In this document: piece after piece, positions 60,031 through 64,000 of the stretch
Layout of the letters: the number at the start of each line of letters is the position of its first letter
Numbering within the stretch: position 1 is the first letter of the stretch
Assembly (NCBI GenBank): GCA_963716735.1
Contig: OY970321.1
Coordinates: forward strand, 2,294,001-2,358,000
DNA length: 64,000 bases
Direction: 5' to 3'
Source of the DNA: VRUE01 sp963716735
GTDB lineage: Bacteria > Actinomycetota > Thermoleophilia > Solirubrobacterales > 70-9
The notes under the pieces: generated by a model
Databases searched by the model: none
Told to the model about the DNA's origin: nothing
The model's input: only the letters and a program-made list of their open reading frames with translations
Made by a program: the position numbers and the translations under genes

Positions 60031-61380
60031 CTAGGGTTCCGTCGCCTTTCCGGCGTCGATCAGGCCGGCGCCCTGGCGGTTTGGCGGCAGGCCCAGGTCG
60101 CGCGCGGTGCGGCGCAGGCGGCGGCTCACCGCGTCGACCCTCGCCTCCGGCGAGAGACTGGGATCGAGGACGCCGCTTGCCAGGACCATTGCCGCGACCC
60201 CGGAGACGTGCGCCGCCGCCATCGAGGTGCCGACGTAGCTGCCCGGCTCGCTGAAGCGGCGCGGATTGCCACCTTTCAGCGTCACCTGGTAGATCGAGCG
60301 GCTCGATACGGATGGGCAGCCGGTGACCGGGATGCCGCCCCCCGGAGCGAGAACGTCGACTCCACTGCCGGGTAGGAGCGAGTAGCTGCCGAGGCAGCCG
60401 CCCTCGGTGGTGCCGCCGACGCCGATCGTGTGCGGGCCGGTCGCCGGGGGAGAGACGCAGGCCTCCGAGCCCAGGTTGCCGATTGAGGCCACCACCACCA
60501 CGCCCTTGCGGTAGGCGTCGCGCAGTTCTTCGTCGATGCCGGGGACTTTCTTGCCGCAGCCGAAGTTGAAGCTCAGGTTGATCACGTCGGCACCGTGGGC
60601 GATTGCGAAGTGGATGCCGTGGGCGATGTCGTCGGCCTGCCCGCTGCCGTGGCGGTCGAGGACGCGGACCGGCATCAGCTTGGCGCGGAAGGCGAGCCCG
60701 ACCAGCCCGATGCCGTTGTTGGTCTTCTCGGCGATCGTGCCGGCGACGTGGGTGCCGTGGCCGTTTTCGTCGAGCGGAAAGCGGTCGTGGTCGACGAAGT
60801 CATAGCCCTTGACGAACTGGCCGCCGCCGAAGTCGGGGCTGCGGAGAAAGCGGCTGCCCAGGTTGCGGTAGGCGATCCCGGTATCGAGCACGGCGACGGT
60901 GATGCCGCGGGCGCCGCGTCGTCTGGCGTCGATCAGGTTCTGCCAGGCGCCGACCGCGTCGATCCCCCCCGGCGAAACCGGCAGCAGCGCGCTGGGAGTC
61001 CCCTCCCAGGGCAGGAAGTTCCACTGCAGTGCGACCCAGCCACCGGGCGGCCCGGGCGGGATGGAGAGCGGGCCCGGGTCGTTGGCGATCCCCGACGCTA
61101 GAAGCGGCGAGGTCGGGGAGCTCGAGGCTGTGGCGATGTAGTTGGGCGCGGCGTAGGCGACCCGCGGGCTGCGCCTCAGCGCTCGCGCGGCCTGCCGCAC
61201 GCCGACGCCCGGCGGGAGGTCGACGGCCCGCCAGCCCGGCTGCCCCCGCAGCTTCAGCACCACCTGCCCGGGGGCGAATGCGCGTGCCGGCGCGATGCCG
61301 GTCGCGGCGCCGGCGGGCGCGGCCGCAACGGCCGCCGCGAGCAGCGCGACGGCTGCGAGTATCGGAGCTCTTCGGATCAT
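60031..61380 (-). CDS. Secreted subtilisin-like serine protease (S8)
   Basis: A 449-residue secreted S8 protease: Sec signal (ILAAVALLAAAVAAAPAGAA), an inhibitor-like propeptide to about residue 90, then Asp in ITVAVLDTGIAYRN, His in NGHGTHVAGTIAE and Ser in GTSMAAAHVSGVAAM. Ends soon after the catalytic domain. Unrelated in layout to the cytoplasmic IetS-like subtilase at 1572. Confidence 0.92.
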   Translation of the reverse strand: MIRRAPILAAVALLAAAVAAAPAGAATGIAPARAFAPGQVVLKLRGQPGWRAVDLPPGVGVRQAARALRRSPRVAYAAPNYIATASSSPTSPLLASGIANDPGPLSIPPGPPGGWVALQWNFLPWEGTPSALLPVSPGGIDAVGAWQNLIDARRRGARGITVAVLDTGIAYRNLGSRFLRSPDFGGGQFVKGYDFVDHDRFPLDENGHGTHVAGTIAEKTNNGIGLVGLAFRAKLMPVRVLDRHGSGQADDIAHGIHFAIAHGADVINLSFNFGCGKKVPGIDEELRDAYRKGVVVVASIGNLGSEACVSPPATGPHTIGVGGTTEGGCLGSYSLLPGSGVDVLAPGGGIPVTGCPSVSSRSIYQVTLKGGNPRRFSEPGSYVGTSMAAAHVSGVAAMVLASGVLDPSLSPEARVDAVSRRLRRTARDLGLPPNRQGAGLIDAGKATEP

Positions 61381-61478
61381 CTGTGTCTGTCGCCGCCCGC
61401 GCGGGCCCTGCCCGGGTGAGCTATCGCTTCAACACCGGCCCGCCCGTGAAGTTGTCGGTGTCACATACTTTCGGATCG

Positions 61479-61946
61479 ATGCCGGACGGTTCCGACAACG
61501 ACCTGCACCGCCGGCTGATGGGCTTGGCGATCGAGCGTGCCCGCGAAGCGGAGGGGCACGGCGACGTTCCGATCGGCGCCGTGGTCGCCCGCGCCGGCGA
61601 GCCGCTCGCGGCCGCCGGCAACGAGCGCGAGCTGCGTCGCGACCCCACCGCCCACGCCGAGATCCTCGCGATCCGCGCGGCCGCCGAGGCGCTCGGCGGT
61701 TGGCGCCTGCCGGAGACGACCCTCTACGTCACGCTCGAGCCCTGTGCGATGTGTGCCGGCGCGATCGTCCTCGCCCGCATCCCGCAAGTGGTCTTCGGCG
61801 CCGCCGACCCGAAGGCCGGCGCCGCCGGCAGCGTCCTCGACGTCCTCGCCGAGCCCGTCCTCAACCACCGCCCCGACGTGGTGGGCGGAGTGTTGGAGGA
61901 TGAGTGCGCCGCGCTGCTACGCGAGTTCTTCGCGGCCCGGAGATAG
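61479..61946 (+). CDS. tadA: tRNA-specific adenosine deaminase
   Basis: A 155-residue deaminase from the ATG at 61479. Zinc and catalytic motifs are TAHAEILAIR (His, Glu) and LEPCAMCAGAIV (Cys-Cys). It converts A34 to inosine in tRNA-Arg(ACG), the very tRNA whose 3' end is duplicated at the left island. The tRNA-Ser gene follows after 28 bases. Confidence 0.93.
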   Translation: MPDGSDNDLHRRLMGLAIERAREAEGHGDVPIGAVVARAGEPLAAAGNERELRRDPTAHAEILAIRAAAEALGGWRLPETTLYVTLEPCAMCAGAIVLARIPQVVFGAADPKAGAAGSVLDVLAEPVLNHRPDVVGGVLEDECAALLREFFAARR

Positions 61947-61974
61947 CGAAGCCAATACCCTTCGAGCAGGACCC

Positions 61975-62064
61975 GGAGAGGTGTCCGAGTGGCTTAAGGA
62001 GCGCGACTGGAAATCGCGTGGGCGGGGTTAACCCGCCTCGTGGGTTCGAATCCCACCCTCTCCG
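61975..62064 (+). tRNA. tRNA-Ser(GGA)
   Basis: A 90-base class II tRNA. Acceptor GGAGAGG pairs with CCTCTCC, the anticodon loop is CTGGAAA (anticodon GGA), a long variable arm (GGGCGGGGTTAACCCGCCTC) follows, and the T-arm is GTGGG TTCGAAT CCCAC. Discriminator G; CCA is not encoded. Confidence 0.95.
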
Positions 62065-62212
62065 TTGAAGGATTCGAGGTGCCGGACCGGCTGAGAAAAG
62101 ACTGGCCGAAAGTCAGACCAGAATTGGTCGACAAGGCGACAACCAATTGATACTAGTTCGCGCACCGCGGTGTTCCACCGGGGCTAAACGATTGTTTGAG
62201 CGAGGAGCGGGG

Positions 62213-62791
62213 ATGCAAAGGCTTGCGGCTTGTGCAGTTTCGATTTTGATCATCGTCGGCGCTGTTGCCGTTACCGTCGGTTCGGCCGGAGCTGCCGATC
62301 CGACCTGTTTCGAGACGCCGATCTCCCACACCGCTACCTCCTCGTTCGATCCGAAAACCGGCGTGACGACCATCAACGGGACCGCGGCGAACGACGTGAT
62401 CGTCGGCACGAACGGGAAGGACCTGATCTACGGCTTCGGTGGCGACGACAAGATCTGTGGCGGCAACGAGGCCGACCACGTGATCGGTGGTCCTGGCAGC
62501 GAGAAGATCGAGGGCGGCAACGGACCCGACAACCTCTGGGGGGGTCCCGCCGACGACCAGATCAAAGGCGGCAACGACAAAGACCACGTCGTCGGTGAGA
62601 ACGGGGAAGACGTGCTCGAAGGGGGTACGGGCAACGACAACATCCTCGGCGGTTCCGCCAACGACAACCTCAAAGGCGAAAACGGCGACGACGCCCTGGA
62701 TGGCGACAACGCGGCCCCCGCGAACGGCTACGGCCCGGCGGACCTCTGCGACGGCGGCTCGGGCTCGAACACCTTCGTCAACTGCCCTTAG
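62213..62791 (+). CDS. Secreted RTX-like (haemolysin-type) calcium-binding repeat protein
   Basis: A 192-residue protein from ATG 62213. Signal sequence ACAVSILIIVGAVAVTVGSA then, from about residue 62, eight or so nonapeptide repeats of GGxGxDxUx type: DLIYGFGGDDKICGGNEADH, IEGGNGPDNLWGGPADDQIK, LEGGTGNDNILGGSANDNLK. These fold as a calcium-binding beta-roll. Four Cys residues may pair. No type I secretion genes are nearby; the Sec signal suggests ordinary export. Confidence 0.85.
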   Translation: MQRLAACAVSILIIVGAVAVTVGSAGAADPTCFETPISHTATSSFDPKTGVTTINGTAANDVIVGTNGKDLIYGFGGDDKICGGNEADHVIGGPGSEKIEGGNGPDNLWGGPADDQIKGGNDKDHVVGENGEDVLEGGTGNDNILGGSANDNLKGENGDDALDGDNAAPANGYGPADLCDGGSGSNTFVNCP

Positions 62792-62822
62792 TCCTCCGCC
62801 AAGGCTGAGTGGCGAGGCGGAC

Positions 62823-64000
62823 TCAGGCGGCTTCTGAGGCCCCCTCAAAGCTCGGCCTTGGGGTGGGAGCCGCTTTGAGCGGCATCACGATCGTCTCGCG
62901 CTCACGCGTGACCGGGGCCGCCGGGCGGTGGCCGCGCAGGCGCTCGTGGCTGCAGACGACGTAGCACCACTCCATCAGTCGCATCCGCGAAGCGGGGTCC
63001 ATCTCCTCGATGGTCGCCCCAACCAGGTAGCGCCCATCCGCCTCGCGGCAGGAGCGGACCTCGACCTGGGCGGCGACCTCGTGGGCGTCCCCGGTCGCCT
63101 CCTCCAGCTCGAGCAGGACGGCGGGACGTTCGCCGACGCTGACCGGCGCGTCGAGGACGAGGCCGACGCCGGCGGCGCTGGCATCGACCAGGTGGCCGCC
63201 GATGTGGCCGCCGGCGGCGAAGCAGTGCGCCGGGGCTTCGCCCTCGAAGCGGTAGATCTGGCGCCGTTGCTGACGACGGCCGACCGCGAGCAGGGTGCGC
63301 AGCACGCGGCGCAGCTCGATCAAGCCGAGCAGCGGCACGACGATCGCGGCGATCCCCGGTAGATCGGGTAGCGGTCCGACGCCGGCGAGGTCGAGCAGGC
63401 GCAGCGCCGTGCCTCCGGCGAGGACGATCGCGGCGAGGATCACCAGGCGCAGCTTTCGCACGGCGTCGATCCCGCCGCCGTCCGCTCCCTGCTTCGGCGT
63501 CACCTTGAAGGCGGTGCGGCCGGGGCGGACGATGCAGCGCAGCGCCCGCGTGTAGATCTCCATCGTCAGCAGCTCGTAGTGGGCGGTCTCGCCGATCTTC
63601 ATGTAGCCGCGGGTCAGCGCCGAGCCGGCGAGCAGGTTGAGTGACACGGACGGCAGCCAGAGCGCCGCCAGCGCCACCACGCTGATCTTCATCGGCAGCT
63701 CGCCGGTCCACATCACCAGCCCCAGCGTCGCCAGCAGGAGCAGGCGCATCGGCGGCGCCAGGTAGGCGGCGAGGCTGATGAAGTAGGAGAGGCGCTGCAG
63801 TGGGCGCAGCTCGCGGGCGCGCAATGGCGACTCGGGCAGGGTGAAGACGGCGAGGTTGCCGCGTGCCCAGCGGTCGCGCTGCAGCAGGTAGCCGTCGAGA
63901 TCATGCGGGGCGAGCCCCTGGACCAGGACCTCGTCGTGGTAGCGGCTGCTCCAGCCGTGCCGCAGCAGGCGGATCGTCGTGTGGAAGTCCTCGGCGATCG
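62823..64000 (-). CDS. Cellulose synthase catalytic subunit (BcsA-like), C-terminal part
   Basis: The frame runs off the right edge, leaving 392 C-terminal residues. Visible at the cut is IAEDFHTTIRLLRHGW (the end of the TED/acceptor motif) and QRDRWARGN (QxxRW). Several membrane helices follow, then a PilZ domain (about the last 140 residues; RRQQRRQIYRFEGEAPAHCF, VDASAAGVGLVLDAP) that binds cyclic di-GMP. It polymerises UDP-glucose or a related sugar across the membrane. The RxxxR of PilZ is present as RRQQRR. Confidence 0.9.
   Translation of the reverse strand, partial: IAEDFHTTIRLLRHGWSSRYHDEVLVQGLAPHDLDGYLLQRDRWARGNLAVFTLPESPLRARELRPLQRLSYFISLAAYLAPPMRLLLLATLGLVMWTGELPMKISVVALAALWLPSVSLNLLAGSALTRGYMKIGETAHYELLTMEIYTRALRCIVRPGRTAFKVTPKQGADGGGIDAVRKLRLVILAAIVLAGGTALRLLDLAGVGPLPDLPGIAAIVVPLLGLIELRRVLRTLLAVGRRQQRRQIYRFEGEAPAHCFAAGGHIGGHLVDASAAGVGLVLDAPVSVGERPAVLLELEEATGDAHEVAAQVEVRSCREADGRYLVGATIEEMDPASRMRLMEWCYVVCSHERLRGHRPAAPVTRERETIVMPLKAAPTPRPSFEGASEAA

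Noticed and set aside
62792..62822. Terminator between the RTX-like gene and the cellulose synthase gene
   Set aside because: Only short interrupted pairing is visible (AGTCC with GGACT), too weak to call.

Overview
The window comes from a high-GC bacterial chromosome, most likely an actinobacterium close to Thermoleophilia/Solirubrobacterales. This rests on GC-rich third codon positions, frequent GTG starts, the mix of LtrA, EfeUOB with DtxR/IdeR-like operator palindromes, cytochrome bd and Ser/Thr-kinase/FHA genes. The lineage is an inference; no rRNA gene is present to test it.

Region 1 (1-15305) is a composite accessory island. It contains four direct copies of the 3' part of a tRNA-Arg(ACG) gene (4121, 9793, 12491 and 15276), which look like attachment-site copies left by successive tRNA-targeted insertions, plus the end of one tyrosine integrase (left edge) and a frameshifted relic of another (5374-5513). 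The blocks between the copies carry: (A) an IetAS-type AAA ATPase/subtilase pair; (B) XRE regulators, a bacterial ubiquitin-like conjugation operon (multiubiquitin-type modifier, DUF6791-ThiF E1, DUF6527 metal-binding protein) and, divergent from it, a RloA/RloB-type ATPase-Toprim pair, the two sharing an intergenic 11-bp inverted repeat; (C) an ArsR regulator divergent from an MMPL exporter; (D) a proteasome-beta/HslV-like Ntn-hydrolase, a BrnTA-like toxin-antitoxin pair and a HEPN-like protein. Most of this is known or plausible phage-defence cargo.

Region 2 (15306-26640) is ordinary chromosomal content: hydrolases, an aldo-keto reductase, a YrhK-like membrane protein, a flavin monooxygenase, an LtrA/MFS pair, and an MBL-SRPBCC-GNAT-PQQ-propeller operon.

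Region 3 (26640-30100) is rich in repeats: a 16-bp-stem palindrome, inverted copies of a double-hairpin repeat around a secreted glycoside-hydrolase-like gene, a 148-bp MITE-like unit with 26-bp terminal inverted repeats, and an IS110-family insertion sequence whose 5' leader can fold as expected for a bridge RNA.

Region 4 (30100-53770) holds RecQ, two small stress-type proteins, the iron-uptake operon efeU-efeB-efeO, and a pentose-phosphate/glycolysis cluster (zwf, gnd, pgl, rpiA, then tkt-tal-pgi co-transcribed with cydAB and a HAD phosphatase), interleaved with FHA-HTH and Ser/Thr-kinase regulators.

Region 5 (53770-64000) holds lipid-modifying genes (cyclopropane synthase, fatty-acid desaturase), a large polytopic membrane protein, an MBL hydrolase, UspA, a secreted subtilase, tadA, tRNA-Ser(GGA), a secreted RTX-like repeat protein and the C-terminal half of a BcsA-like cellulose synthase cut by the right edge. 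Several convergent gene pairs are separated by strong hairpins.
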